From positions 38,020-102,019 of the forward strand of contig JACPWG010000060.1 in NCBI GenBank assembly GCA_016197205.1: a stretch of 64,000 nucleotides of DNA. Reading direction: 5' to 3'. How positions within the stretch are numbered: position 1 is the stretch's first letter; the number at the start of each line of letters is the position of its first letter. The position numbers were made by a program, and so were the translations under genes. This stretch comes from Planctomycetota bacterium. GTDB lineage: Bacteria > Planctomycetota > MHYJ01 > WSZJ01 > JACPWG01. Positions 25,173-33,249 of this stretch are shown here, piece by piece. The notes under the pieces were generated by a model that did not search any database, was not told the DNA's origin, and saw only the letters and a program-made list of their open reading frames with translations.

Positions 25173-26246
25173 CTACGGCGTCGCCGCGGGGGCGGGCCAG
25201 CCGATGAACCGCACGTCCCCCAGCTCGGTCCACTCCGCGTTGCCGTGATTGGTGAGGATCTCGATTCGCACGCGGTCCGCCCGAGCCGGGGTCGAGAGCC
25301 GGACCTCCTGCCCCGCCCCACCCGCCGCCAATTCCGCCTCCGCGACCAGGCGCGGGGCGAAGTCCTCGTCCTCCGAGAGCGAATAGATCCGCACGGTCCG
25401 CGCCTCGATGCCGGGGTGGCGGAGCGCGCCGTCCACGTTGCCGTCGATCCGGAGCGCGGCGACCAGGGCGCCCCGCGGCACTTCGAAGTCCAGCTTGTGC
25501 GGGAAGACGCTGCCCGCGCCGGAGCACCAGCAGCGGTCGCTCGAGCCGTCCAGGACGCACTCGGGCCCCCAGCCGGGATAGGCGCTCGACGCGGAGTGGG
25601 CGCGCACGCCCGTCAGCTCGGCGGGCTCCGCGCGCCGGAGGAGCCCGCCCTGGAAGAGCGCGGAGTACGGGGCGGCGTCCCCCCAGGCCTTCGCGTAGAA
25701 GCCGACCTTCGGCGACGCGCCCAGGTCCCCCTGCGCGTCAAGGTAGATGCCGGCGAGGGTCCACGCGGTCTCCGTGCGATAGGAAAAGAAGTAGCGATTG
25801 CCGTGCCGCACGACGCGCAGGGAGGAGGCGCTCGCAGGCACGGTCACCAGGCCGCCGCGCCCCTCGTTCGCCAGCACGCCGCCCGCGTGGAGCTGCCGGC
25901 CGTGCACGGGGCCCCAGGCCAGCCAGTTCTTCGCGTCCCTGTAGACGATCAGCCCCGTGTGCGTGCCCGGGCCGGCTTGCGTCCGGAGATGCGCTTCGAA
26001 CGACCACGACTCGCCGGGCGCCTCTCGGAGCACGCGCGGCGCGCGGTCGATGCCCACCCAGAGGTCCTCCTGCGCCCCGCACTGCAAGACGACGGTGTCC
26101 GTCAGCACCAGGGCGCCGCCGCCGGCCCCCGGGTCGCTCACTCCCCACTCCGGCCCTTCGGCGTGCACGGCGACGGCCGTCGCCGCGCCGAAAAGAAGCA
26201 CCGCCGCCCAAGGCAGCCGGCGGGTGAACGTCGTCGCATGCAACAT
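25173..26246 (-). CDS. exported LamG-like / discoidin-like domain protein
   Basis: A 357-aa secreted protein. The signal peptide is MLHATTFTRRLPWAAVLLFGAATAVAVHAEG-like, with a probable cut after HAE or HA. Residues about 35-205 resemble a concanavalin-like (LamG/3-keto-disaccharide hydrolase type) beta-sandwich (LVTVPASASSLRVVRHGNRY; VGFYAKAWG). Residues about 215-350 resemble an F5/8 type C discoidin domain (GPECVLDGSSDRCWCSG ... ARADRVRIEILTNHGNAEWTELGDVRFIG). Likely binds glycans or surfaces; no catalytic residues identified. The start at 26246 is fixed by a perfect GGAGGA 7 nt upstream; the far longer open frame upstream is an antisense shadow of the channel gene. Confidence 0.82.
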   Translation of the reverse strand: MLHATTFTRRLPWAAVLLFGAATAVAVHAEGPEWGVSDPGAGGGALVLTDTVVLQCGAQEDLWVGIDRAPRVLREAPGESWSFEAHLRTQAGPGTHTGLIVYRDAKNWLAWGPVHGRQLHAGGVLANEGRGGLVTVPASASSLRVVRHGNRYFFSYRTETAWTLAGIYLDAQGDLGASPKVGFYAKAWGDAAPYSALFQGGLLRRAEPAELTGVRAHSASSAYPGWGPECVLDGSSDRCWCSGAGSVFPHKLDFEVPRGALVAALRIDGNVDGALRHPGIEARTVRIYSLSEDEDFAPRLVAEAELAAGGAGQEVRLSTPARADRVRIEILTNHGNAEWTELGDVRFIGWPAPAATP

Positions 26247-26265
26247 GTCGTCCTCCTTCGAACCG

Positions 26266-26292
26266 AAAAAAAGAGCGCGGTTGCGAAACCGC
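26266..26292 (-). terminator. candidate intrinsic terminator downstream of channel gene
   Basis: On the minus strand GCGGTTTCGCAACCGC forms a 6-bp stem with 4-nt loop, followed after 4 nt by a run of seven T. It would end the channel transcript before the LamG/discoidin gene. Confidence 0.45.
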
Positions 26293-26464
26293 CCCGTTCG
26301 TACTCTCGTTCGACGCGCTCGCGGGCGGGAGGTTCCCCGCTTGTCGGACGGACCCGAGCCCGGACGCCGCGCGAGGCCGTGGTGTCGAGGCGCCCGGGAG
26401 GGAATAGAGGTGGAGCGGGGCCGAAATTCCCGGCCGATGCGGCTGAAGCCGGGGCCAACCGCCG

Positions 26465-27964
26465 CTAGCGCTGCGGCGGCAGGTTTTGGAGGGCGATGAT
26501 GACGAGTCGGGTGCCCGACCGGACCAGCGTGTCCGCGGGGGGATTCACCAGAATGCACGGCTCCCCGTGGCCGCACGCGTGCGCGGGAGGGGCCTTGAGC
26601 GAGGTGCGGGAAGTGACCTTGGTTCCGCCGGGTTTCGTCTCGGGGGTTTCCGGCTCCTCCAGACCGACCAGGATGACGTTCTGCTCCGCCTTCAAGCGCC
26701 GCGCCAATTCGACGAAGGTCAGCCCCACGCCCCAGGGGGGGCAGTCGGCGACGTGGAAGGAGTTTCCGTAATTGCGGTCGAGGAGCTCGGTGAGGACCTG
26801 GCCGAGGCCGCGGTCGGCCGCGAGGGAGGCGATGATGAGCGCGCCCCAGTCGGACGGCACGACGATGTCCTCGACGCCGGCCATGCGGAGATGGCCCTGG
26901 TTTTCCGGGTTGAGGAGCTCGACGCAAGTATGGATCTTGGGGTTGAGCTTTTCGGCCACGAGGGCGGTGAGGACGGTGCGCGCGTCGCGGTCCTGATCGG
27001 AGCGGCCGCCGGAAGCGTCGGCAAGGAGGATGGCCATGGCGGCGCGCTCGATGCCGGCGTGCCGGAGGGTCTCGATGCGAGTCGGGTCTCCTTTGATGAA
27101 GAGGGGAAGCTGCGTCCCCTGGCCGGCGAGCTCCTGGTGAGGGGCGTCGTTCTCGGCCACGACCACGACCTCGCGCCGCGTCTTCCCATGGGAGCGGATC
27201 TCTTCGAGCAGCAGGCGGCCGGTGCGGCTCCAGCCGCACAGCACGATGTGGCCTGAGAGGGCCTCGATGTCCATGGCGGAAGCCTCCACGCGTCGGGAGA
27301 GTCGCTGGGAAATCACGGCGGTGACGACGCCCGTGAAGACGGCGATCAGGGTCATGCCGCCCAGGGACAGGATCGCCGCGATGACCCGACCGGCCTGCGA
27401 ATAGGCGGGCGGGTCGGTCGGCTGGACGGCCATCATCGAGAAGAGCGTGAACCAGAACGCCTCGCCGAGCCCCCCCGTCCCGGCGAAGCGGCCCCCGGCC
27501 CCCTGTTCGACGACGTGCATGCCGGCGCTGCCGAGCAGGAGAAGCGCGGGCACGACGATGCAGAGGAGCAGGACCGTCGCGCCGACCTGGGAGAGAGCGC
27601 CGGAGTTGCGGCGCACTCTGCGGCTGAGGATCATTCCCACCCGGAAAAGGCGGAGGATCCGCAAGAGGCGCAGCAGGCGGAGAAGACGCGCCGAGGGGAT
27701 GGCGGGCACCGGGAGAACGGCGAGGAGGTCGAGGCCGTACTCCTCGACAAACGCCCGGGTGCTCGAGGCGACCCACCAGCGGGCGGACAGCTCGAGCCAG
27801 AAGACCACGAGCGTCCAATCGCCGGCGGCCGCGAAAACAGCCGCCTGCCCGGGGGACTCCGCGAGCAGCTCCAGGAGGAGGCTTAGGACCGAGAAGAGCA
27901 CGAGCCCGACGACGAGGTAGTCGGTCTCCCTCCGGAGGAGGAGCTTGCGGACCGAGTTCCTCAT
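26465..27964 (-). CDS. voltage-gated-type ion channel with RCK/TrkA-N domain, non-canonical filter
   Basis: A 499-aa membrane protein. The six-helix channel core (about 15-225) has an Arg-rich S4-like helix (ARLLRLLRLLRILRLFRVG). The pore helix and filter region reads FWFTLFSMMAVQPTDPPAYSQAGR, where potassium channels have T(x)TTVGYGD; GYG is absent. Residues about 245-400 form an RCK/TrkA-N Rossmann domain (HIVLCGWSRTGRLLLEEI; EKLNPKIHTCVELLNPEN), and a TrkA-C-like tail ends the protein (DTLVRSGTRLVIIAL). The GWSRTG loop is reminiscent of CASTOR/POLLUX-type channels, which also lack GYG, so a cation channel of altered selectivity is plausible. ATG at 27964. Confidence 0.85.
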   Translation of the reverse strand: MRNSVRKLLLRRETDYLVVGLVLFSVLSLLLELLAESPGQAAVFAAAGDWTLVVFWLELSARWWVASSTRAFVEEYGLDLLAVLPVPAIPSARLLRLLRLLRILRLFRVGMILSRRVRRNSGALSQVGATVLLLCIVVPALLLLGSAGMHVVEQGAGGRFAGTGGLGEAFWFTLFSMMAVQPTDPPAYSQAGRVIAAILSLGGMTLIAVFTGVVTAVISQRLSRRVEASAMDIEALSGHIVLCGWSRTGRLLLEEIRSHGKTRREVVVVAENDAPHQELAGQGTQLPLFIKGDPTRIETLRHAGIERAAMAILLADASGGRSDQDRDARTVLTALVAEKLNPKIHTCVELLNPENQGHLRMAGVEDIVVPSDWGALIIASLAADRGLGQVLTELLDRNYGNSFHVADCPPWGVGLTFVELARRLKAEQNVILVGLEEPETPETKPGGTKVTSRTSLKAPPAHACGHGEPCILVNPPADTLVRSGTRLVIIALQNLPPQR

Positions 27965-28037
27965 GCGTGTCTCAGGGCTTCACCCGAGGGAAGGGGAAGG
28001 CGCCGTGGCCCACCGGCGCAGGGGGGCGCGAGATCGA

Positions 28038-28058
28038 GGGCACGGCAACGCCGTGCCC
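28038..28058. repeat. GGGCACGGC-aac-GCCGTGCCC palindrome, second copy
   Basis: Identical 21-bp palindrome to 8085-8105, here between the esterase and channel genes. The surrounding 28059-28203 is GC-rich and shows no gene. Confidence 0.75.
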
Positions 28059-28203
28059 CTACTCGGCAGGTCCACGACCGCGAAAGCGGGGGAGCGCCGT
28101 GCGGCGGGGTCACGGCCGCGAGCTCGCGGACACGGCACCCCGTCCGGCGCTGCCGGCGCGGTCGCCCCGGCGCGTCGGCGCCGTCCCCCTTGTGCGCGTT
28201 GCG

Positions 28204-29244
28204 CTATTGGCCCGAGACCGGCGCCTGCTCGCCGCGCACCCGGCGGAAGAGCGAGTCCGCGCGGAGGTAGAATTCCTTGGTCGGGCGGTGCACGGGCGCG
28301 TCGTCGACCAGCAGCTCCTTGTCCGTGCCCGGGACCCGCTCATAGGTCTTCCGGACGCCGTCGTAGGAGATGACCGGGTCGCGGCGGCTGATGCTGAAGA
28401 GGACGGGGACCTTGATGCGCGTCGCGAAATTCGAATTGTCCAGCAGCCGAAGCTGCCGCATCCCGTCTTCCTGGTTCTTGAGCGAGGCGAGGTAGGCGCG
28501 GAGGAGCAGCATCCTCGGATCCTTCGCGTCGCGCACGGACGTTTCGAAATCGCAGAACGCGGGCGCGCCGATCGCCGCCGCCTTGATGCGCGGCTCAAGC
28601 GAAGAGACCGCGAGCGTCAGCCCGCCGCCCAGGCTGAAGCCCTCGATAAAGAGCCAGTCCGCGTTCACCTCGTCCCGGGACGCCAGGAGGTCGATCGAAC
28701 GAAGGACGTCCGCGATGCAACAGGGGAAGAAGTGGTCCGCGGGCGTGCCCATCTTGTACATGGCGACCACGTCCGGGATCGCGCCCTTGGTCTTCCCCTG
28801 GCCGCGCAGGTCGATCGTGAGCGCCGCGTACCCCTTTTTCGCCGCCTCGAGCGCCCAGTCCGAGCGCGCGTGATCCCCCAGGCCGGGGACGATCACGAGG
28901 CCGGGGTGCTTGCCTTCGCCGGCCGGCACGGCCAGGTAGCCGTGGATCCGGACGTCCTTGATCGAGTCGAAGTACACGGTCGAAAGCGAAATGCCGTCGA
29001 CGTCCTTCCAGTGCTTGACCGTCGCGTTGAGGGGGGCGGTCTTGAAATCGGCGACGCGCTCCGCCCAGAAGCGGTCGAATTCCTCCCCGGCAGCCTGCAC
29101 CGGCGCCTGCGCCTGCGCCTTCGCGTCGTCGTCGGCGAGGGCCATGGAAGGCGCGAGCCGCAGGGAGGCCACGAGCACGGCCGCGGACAGGGCAACGGTC
29201 GCAAGGCGCCGGAACGGCAGCGGTCTCAAGGCGAGGGGAGTCAT
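28204..29244 (-). CDS. acetyl xylan esterase / cephalosporin-C deacetylase-like alpha/beta hydrolase
   Basis: A 346-aa exported hydrolase. The N-terminal signal peptide (about 1-38) ends near SMALAD. The alpha/beta-hydrolase core has the nucleophile elbow GFSLGGG (Ser), an acid in ISRRDPV (Asp) and a late His in DDAPVHRP, giving a complete triad in the AXE1 order. The substrate entry region (YLAVPAGEGKHPGLVIVPG and TIDLRGQGKT) is also typical of the family, which deacetylates xylan or oligosaccharides. ATG at 29244 with AAGGAG 7 nt upstream. It lies ahead of the channel gene on the same strand, separated by about 240 bp. The precise substrate is unknown. Confidence 0.88.
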   Translation of the reverse strand: MTPLALRPLPFRRLATVALSAAVLVASLRLAPSMALADDDAKAQAQAPVQAAGEEFDRFWAERVADFKTAPLNATVKHWKDVDGISLSTVYFDSIKDVRIHGYLAVPAGEGKHPGLVIVPGLGDHARSDWALEAAKKGYAALTIDLRGQGKTKGAIPDVVAMYKMGTPADHFFPCCIADVLRSIDLLASRDEVNADWLFIEGFSLGGGLTLAVSSLEPRIKAAAIGAPAFCDFETSVRDAKDPRMLLLRAYLASLKNQEDGMRQLRLLDNSNFATRIKVPVLFSISRRDPVISYDGVRKTYERVPGTDKELLVDDAPVHRPTKEFYLRADSLFRRVRGEQAPVSGQ

Positions 29245-29281
29245 CGGGGCTCCTTCGGATTGCGGTCAGGGGGAAGGTCCG

Positions 29282-29309
29282 ATTGCTGATTGCGGATTTC
29301 TGATTGCTG
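29282..29309. repeat. heptamer array (ATTGCTG)x4, degenerate
   Basis: ATTGCTG, ATTGCGG, ATTTCTG, ATTGCTG: 28 bp. The inverse array (CAATCAG-type) occupies 29494-29521, so the two face each other across the repeat at 29394. Confidence 0.8.
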
Positions 29310-29393
29310 AATACGGCCGAGGCGGGGAATGCGCTGGGTTTTTTTCGGCGGAGTCCGCAACTCTTGCGAACCGCGGTCCGCGGCATCATGTCG

Positions 29394-29457
29394 GCGGGAT
29401 CGAACCCGGGGCTGCGTCAGGATAGGCAGAGGCCGCTCCCTAACGGTCGCGGTTCGG
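29394..29457. repeat. dispersed repeat with CCGCTCCCTaACGGTCGCGG core, copy 2
   Basis: Homologous to 12228-12293 from GATCGAACCCGGGG through CGGTCGCGGTTCGG. Flanked on both sides by ATTGCTG-type heptamer arrays in opposite orientation. Confidence 0.75.
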
Positions 29458-29493
29458 TTTCCCGTCAGGCCTCACGCGCCGCTTCCCGCCCGT

Positions 29494-29521
29494 CAATCAG
29501 CAATCGCCAATCAGCAATGGG
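29494..29521. repeat. heptamer array (CAATCAG)x4, inverse of 29282
   Basis: CAATCAG, CAATCGC, CAATCAG, CAATGGG: 28 bp, running directly into the left arm of the 133-bp palindromic element. A further fragment (CATCAGCAATGAG) follows the right arm at 29647. Confidence 0.8.
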
Positions 29522-29649
29522 TGTGGCTACTTTTCGACGACAGCGCCCAGACCGCCTGAAGGCGGTACTACGAACAGTAGGTTCCGAGAGCAGCACCCAC
29601 TGTTTGTAGTACCCCCTTCAGGGGGCCTACGAAAAGTAGCCACACCCAT
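29517..29649. repeat. 133-bp palindromic element with perfect 20-bp inverted ends
   Basis: Arms 29517-29536 and 29630-29649 are exact reverse complements (ATGGGTGTGGCTACTTTTCG). Inner segments CCTGAAGGcGGTACTAC and GTAGTACCcCCTTCAGG pair too. MITE-like without coding capacity. Its right arm contains the last codons and stop of the HlyD-like gene on the minus strand. Confidence 0.85.
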
Positions 29650-31111
29650 CAGCAATGAGCCGGTCCAGCGTGCGCCCGGGGCCGACCACGACGCCGTCCC
29701 CCTCCTTCACCCCTTCGAGGACCTCGACGAAACTCTCGTCCATGATGCCGTCCTTGAGGGCGCGGATCCGCGCGCGGCCGTCCTCCACGACAAAGATGAC
29801 CCGGACCTTCGAGGCCGGATCGACCTTCTTCTCCGACCCCGGCTCCGGGGCCGCACCGGGCTTCGCGGGCGTCAGGTCCGCGGCCGAACGGCTCTGCACG
29901 GCCGGGATCTTGATGACCAGGGCGCGCGGCTTGGTCGTCGTCACGATGTCGCAGTGCGCGGTCAGCCCGGACCGCAGTTGCGGCAGCTTCTCCGCGGGAC
30001 TCGAAAGCGCCACCACCACCTTGAAGGTCGAGATGTTGCTTTTCGAATTCTTGTCCGCCGACTGCGCCACCCGCTCGACCTTCCCCTGGAACCGGATGTC
30101 GGGGAAGGCGTCCATGCGCACGTTCACCGCCTGCGCCTTCCGCTCGTCGATCTGCGAGATGTCCGACTCGTCCACCTCGGCGACCACCATCATGCGCGTC
30201 GTGTCGGCGACCGTCACGAGCGACGTCGGCTCGTTGTTCATCGTCCCCGGCGTCACCACCGCGTTCACCGCCACGTTCATCTTGGTGACCTTGCCGGAGA
30301 GCGGCGCCCGGATCTCGGTCTTCGCCAGGTCCTCGCGCGCGACCGCGACCTTCTCGTTCGCCCGCTCCACCCCCGCGCGCGCCGTGTCCACCGAGGTCTC
30401 CGCGCGAGAGAACTTCCCTTCGGCCTGGGCCAGCTCGCGCTCCTCCGTGACGTCGCTCTTCAGCAGTTCCTGGGAGGCCTGCTTCACCTTGTGCTGCGCG
30501 GCCTCGTAGCGGGCCTTCGCCGCCTCGAACTGCTCCCGTGCCTCCTCCTTCGCCTTCCCGCCCACGCTCGACTCCGAGGCCTTCTCGTAGCGGCGGAAAT
30601 TGTCCTCGGCCTTCTTCATGTCCGCCGATTGCGCCCGCTCCTCGGCCTGTGCCGCGTCGATGCCGGCGGTCGAACGACCGAGCCGGTGCAGGGCCGCCTT
30701 TCGGTCCTCGAACTCCCGCTTCGCGATCGCGTGGTCGTTCTCGGCCTCGTTCAGCTTCGCACGCACTTCGGTCAGCTCCAGCTCCGCGAGGCGAATGTCG
30801 GACTCGATCTTGCGCGCGTCGAGGCGGATGAGGACGTCCCCCTCCTTCACGACGTCCCCTTCCTTGACGCGGATCTCCTTCACGAGGCCGTTGATCTGGG
30901 AAGGCACCTGCACCTCCTGCGCCGCCGAGACGGTGCCCGGCGCGGAGATGCTGCCCGCGATGTCCTTGTAGACGGCCTTGTGGACGGTCACGCCCTGGAC
31001 GTCGTCCTTGTGCGAGCCGAAGATGTCCAGCCCGCCCCCTTCGCTCAGATTGAAGTAGAAGATCCCGCCGACCGCGAGGAGAATGGCCAGCGCGATGCCG
31101 AGTTTTTGCAT
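29627..31111 (-). CDS. HlyD/MacA-type periplasmic adaptor (efflux membrane-fusion protein)
   Basis: A 494-aa membrane-fusion protein. One N-terminal transmembrane helix (QKLGIALAILLAVGGIFYF) is followed by a split biotinyl-lipoyl domain (QVPSQINGLVKEIRVKEGD ... EIRAPLSGKVTKMNVAVN), a long coiled-coil hairpin (about 105-260, rich in E/K/A heptads), a beta-barrel domain and a membrane-proximal domain. This is the MacA-like order. Start ATG 31111 shares one nucleotide with the TGA of the upstream Yip1-like gene. No MacB ATPase or permease lies next to it in this window, so its efflux partner is elsewhere or is the Yip1-like protein (inference). The last residues (about IADGCGYFS) are read through a palindromic repeat. 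Confidence 0.87.
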   Translation of the reverse strand: MQKLGIALAILLAVGGIFYFNLSEGGGLDIFGSHKDDVQGVTVHKAVYKDIAGSISAPGTVSAAQEVQVPSQINGLVKEIRVKEGDVVKEGDVLIRLDARKIESDIRLAELELTEVRAKLNEAENDHAIAKREFEDRKAALHRLGRSTAGIDAAQAEERAQSADMKKAEDNFRRYEKASESSVGGKAKEEAREQFEAAKARYEAAQHKVKQASQELLKSDVTEERELAQAEGKFSRAETSVDTARAGVERANEKVAVAREDLAKTEIRAPLSGKVTKMNVAVNAVVTPGTMNNEPTSLVTVADTTRMMVVAEVDESDISQIDERKAQAVNVRMDAFPDIRFQGKVERVAQSADKNSKSNISTFKVVVALSSPAEKLPQLRSGLTAHCDIVTTTKPRALVIKIPAVQSRSAADLTPAKPGAAPEPGSEKKVDPASKVRVIFVVEDGRARIRALKDGIMDESFVEVLEGVKEGDGVVVGPGRTLDRLIADGCGYFS

Positions 31112-31803
31112 CAGGGTCCCCCCATATTGAGCTGGCGGCGGAGGACCACGACCAGGAGGAGCAGCAACGCGAGTCCCGCGGTGCAGGCCACGCTCTTGCC
31201 GAAGGAGAGCTTCCCGCACTCCTTCAGCGCGATCGTCCAGAGCACGTAGTGCCAGAGCAGGCAGCAGCCCAGGAACGAGGCGATGAGGCGGAAACTCACG
31301 GAGCGGACTTCCTTGTCCATGGCCACCCCGATCTCCTGGACCTTCTCCTGCTCGCTGATGTCGGTCCGGAGCGGGAGGTCGAGGCTGGGGCGGTAGAAGA
31401 AGGCGAAAAGGAAGAGGCAGACCGAGAAGAGGAGGAGCGGCAGGTGGGCATAGCCGCCGAGCTCGAGGACCTTCCGGAAATCGGCATCGCCGTCGAGGAG
31501 GATGCAGAGGCAGCAGAGGATGCCGGAGCCGATGATCCAGAGCAAAAGGCCGGCGACCCCCCAGATCAGCACGGTGACGGAGTTGCCGAAGAGCACCGTC
31601 TTCCGGGCGTCCTCGGAGACGAGGAACGCGGAGGGGATGGAGTTGACGATGCGGTGGCCGAGGAGCGCGAGCCCGATCATCCAAATCAGGAGGCAGGCGC
31701 CGACGATGCCCGCCGCCAAGGCGATGCGCGGCTTCGCGGGGGTCGCCGCGCGCACGAAGCCGACGGGGTCCCAGAAGATGGAGACCGGATTGGCGTAGGG
31801 CAA
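31111..31803 (-). CDS. Yip1-like polytopic membrane protein
   Basis: A 230-aa integral membrane protein with about five hydrophobic helices (RIALAAGIVGACLLIWMIGLALL; TVLIWGVAGLLLWIIGSGILCCLCILL; LPLLLFSVCLFLFAFFY; LIASFLGCCLLWHYVLW; VACTAGLALLLLLVVVL). The pattern, and the opening NPVSIFWDPVGFVRAATPAKPRIALA, fits the bacterial Yip1/YIF1-type domain family. The start is taken as TTG 31803 because AAGGAG lies 7 nt upstream; no closer ATG exists. It overlaps the adaptor gene by 1 nt, and a promoter lies at 31888-31916. Function unknown; a membrane partner of the adaptor is likely. Confidence 0.75.
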   Translation of the reverse strand: MPYANPVSIFWDPVGFVRAATPAKPRIALAAGIVGACLLIWMIGLALLGHRIVNSIPSAFLVSEDARKTVLFGNSVTVLIWGVAGLLLWIIGSGILCCLCILLDGDADFRKVLELGGYAHLPLLLFSVCLFLFAFFYRPSLDLPLRTDISEQEKVQEIGVAMDKEVRSVSFRLIASFLGCCLLWHYVLWTIALKECGKLSFGKSVACTAGLALLLLLVVVLRRQLNMGGP

Positions 31804-31887
31804 GTACGACTCCTTCAGGGTAACGGTTGCGCTGGGAAGGGGGAGGGCGTCGGAAAAACGCCGCCACGCCCGCCTCCAGGACGGCGT

Positions 31888-31916
31888 ATCCTAGCAGCGA
31901 CCCGGCCCGATGTCAA
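31888..31916 (-). promoter_or_regulatory. sigma70-type promoter of Yip1-adaptor operon
   Basis: Minus strand: TTGACA (31916-31911), 17-nt spacer, TAGGAT (31893-31888). It lies about 85 nt upstream of the TTG start of the Yip1-like gene. Confidence 0.75.
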
Positions 31917-31947
31917 CGCGCATCGCGCTCCGCGGTTTTCTTTTGCC

Positions 31948-31976
31948 TTGCTTTCCCACGGCCGGGCTGGTATCGT
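31948..31976 (+). promoter_or_regulatory. sigma70-like promoter of hpnH
   Basis: TTGCTT (31948-31953), 17-nt spacer, TATCGT (31971-31976). Transcription would begin near 31983, about 37 nt before the hpnH ATG. It is back to back with the Yip1 promoter. Confidence 0.6.
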
Positions 31977-32019
31977 GCTCCGCCTTGTCCATCCTCCCCT
32001 TCACCCTCGCGAGGTGCGC

Positions 32020-33249
32020 ATGGCCGTTCCGGTTTCGCAGATGTGGACGGTGGCGACGTACGTCCTGGGGAAGAAACTCCGGGGCGTGAAACGCTACCCG
32101 CTCGTCCTCATGCTCGAGCCCCTCTTCCGCTGCAATCTGGCCTGCGCCGGCTGCGGGAAGATCCAGTACCCCGGCCACGTGCTCAAGCGCAACCTGACGC
32201 CCGAAGAGTGTTTCCGGGCCGTGGACGAATGCGGCGCGCCGATGGTCTCGATCCCGGGCGGGGAGCCCCTCATGCACCCGCGGATCGTCGACATCGTGAA
32301 GGGGCTCGTCGAGCGGCGGAAGTACGTCTACCTCTGCACGAACGCCATCCTTCTCCGCGAGAAGGTCGAGGATTTCCCGGTCTCGAAATACCTCACCTTC
32401 AGCGTCCACATGGACGGCCTGGAGGAGGAACACGATTTCGCCGTGTGCCGCGAAGGGATCTACGCGAAGGCGCTCGAAGGGATCCGCGCGGCGATCCGGC
32501 TCGGACATCGCGTCACCACGAACACCACCCTCTTCCAGGGTGCCGACCCGGCGCGCGTGCGGGCCTTCTTCGACGAGATGATGGAAGTCGGCGTCGAAGG
32601 GATGATGCTCTCGCCCGGGTACAGTTACTCGAAAGCGCCGGACCAGGAGCACTTCCTCAAGCGGCGGCAGACCGCGGACCTCTTCCGCGAAATCCTGGCG
32701 GAGCCGAAAAAGGGCTGGAAATTCAACCAGTCTCCGCTCTTCCTCCAGTTCCTGATGGGGATGCGGGACTACGACTGCACGCCGTGGGGCAACCCGACCT
32801 TCAATCTCTTCGGCTGGCAGAAACCGTGCTACCTGCTGCAGGAGGGGTACGCGCCCAGCTTCCGCGAACTGATGGAAGAGACGGAGTGGGAGCGCTACGG
32901 CCACCGAAACAACGATAAGTGCAAGGACTGCATGGTCCACTCCGGGTACGAGGCGTCCGCCGTGGACGCGACCTTCGGCCGGATGTCGGGCTTCTTCTCG
33001 ACCGTCTTCGCCACGATCATGGGCTATGCCTTCGGCGTGGCGCGGCGCGGTTTCCGGACACGGAAGCTCGGCATCGGTCCGCTCGTCGAACTGGTTCGCG
33101 AGCCGGAGCCGGAGCCGGAGACGGTCGCGGCGACCGTGGACGCCGCGCCGGTCGGCTGCGGGAGCGGTTGCGCGCGGGGGAACGAGAACGAGCACGGCGG
33201 CGCGCACGGCGTCGAGGCCTTCCAGCGGAAGGTGGGCGCCCGTGAGTAA
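32020..33249 (+). CDS. hpnH: hopanoid biosynthesis radical SAM protein HpnH (adenosylhopane synthase)
   Basis: A 409-aa radical SAM enzyme that adds the 5'-deoxyadenosyl group to hopene (diploptene) to form adenosylhopane, the first step of C35 hopanoid side-chain building. The cluster-binding CxxxCxxC is CNLACAGC (about 39-46), with FRCNLACAGCGKIQYPGHVL matching the family. GGEPLMHPRI, VHMDGLEE and the late cysteines (CTPWGNP, CYLLQEGY, CKDCMVHSGYEASAV) are also HpnH-like. The ATG at 32020 is preceded by GAGGTG; the long open frame upstream is spurious. The C-terminal tail (about 355-409, Gly/Cys/Glu-rich) is extra. Pairs functionally with hpnG and shc at 12.4-15.5 kb. Confidence 0.95.
   Translation: MAVPVSQMWTVATYVLGKKLRGVKRYPLVLMLEPLFRCNLACAGCGKIQYPGHVLKRNLTPEECFRAVDECGAPMVSIPGGEPLMHPRIVDIVKGLVERRKYVYLCTNAILLREKVEDFPVSKYLTFSVHMDGLEEEHDFAVCREGIYAKALEGIRAAIRLGHRVTTNTTLFQGADPARVRAFFDEMMEVGVEGMMLSPGYSYSKAPDQEHFLKRRQTADLFREILAEPKKGWKFNQSPLFLQFLMGMRDYDCTPWGNPTFNLFGWQKPCYLLQEGYAPSFRELMEETEWERYGHRNNDKCKDCMVHSGYEASAVDATFGRMSGFFSTVFATIMGYAFGVARRGFRTRKLGIGPLVELVREPEPEPETVAATVDAAPVGCGSGCARGNENEHGGAHGVEAFQRKVGARE

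Noticed and set aside
26247..27818. Upstream extension of the LamG/discoidin frame
   Set aside because: Overlaps the channel gene in another frame; a strong ribosome-binding site and signal peptide define the start at 26246.
8085..28058. Short palindromes considered as CRISPR repeats
   Set aside because: Only isolated copies far apart, no regular spacers and no cas genes in the window.
31249..32019. In-frame upstream extension of hpnH (257 codons)
   Set aside because: It runs antisense to the Yip1-like gene and through two promoters; homology to HpnH begins at 32020.
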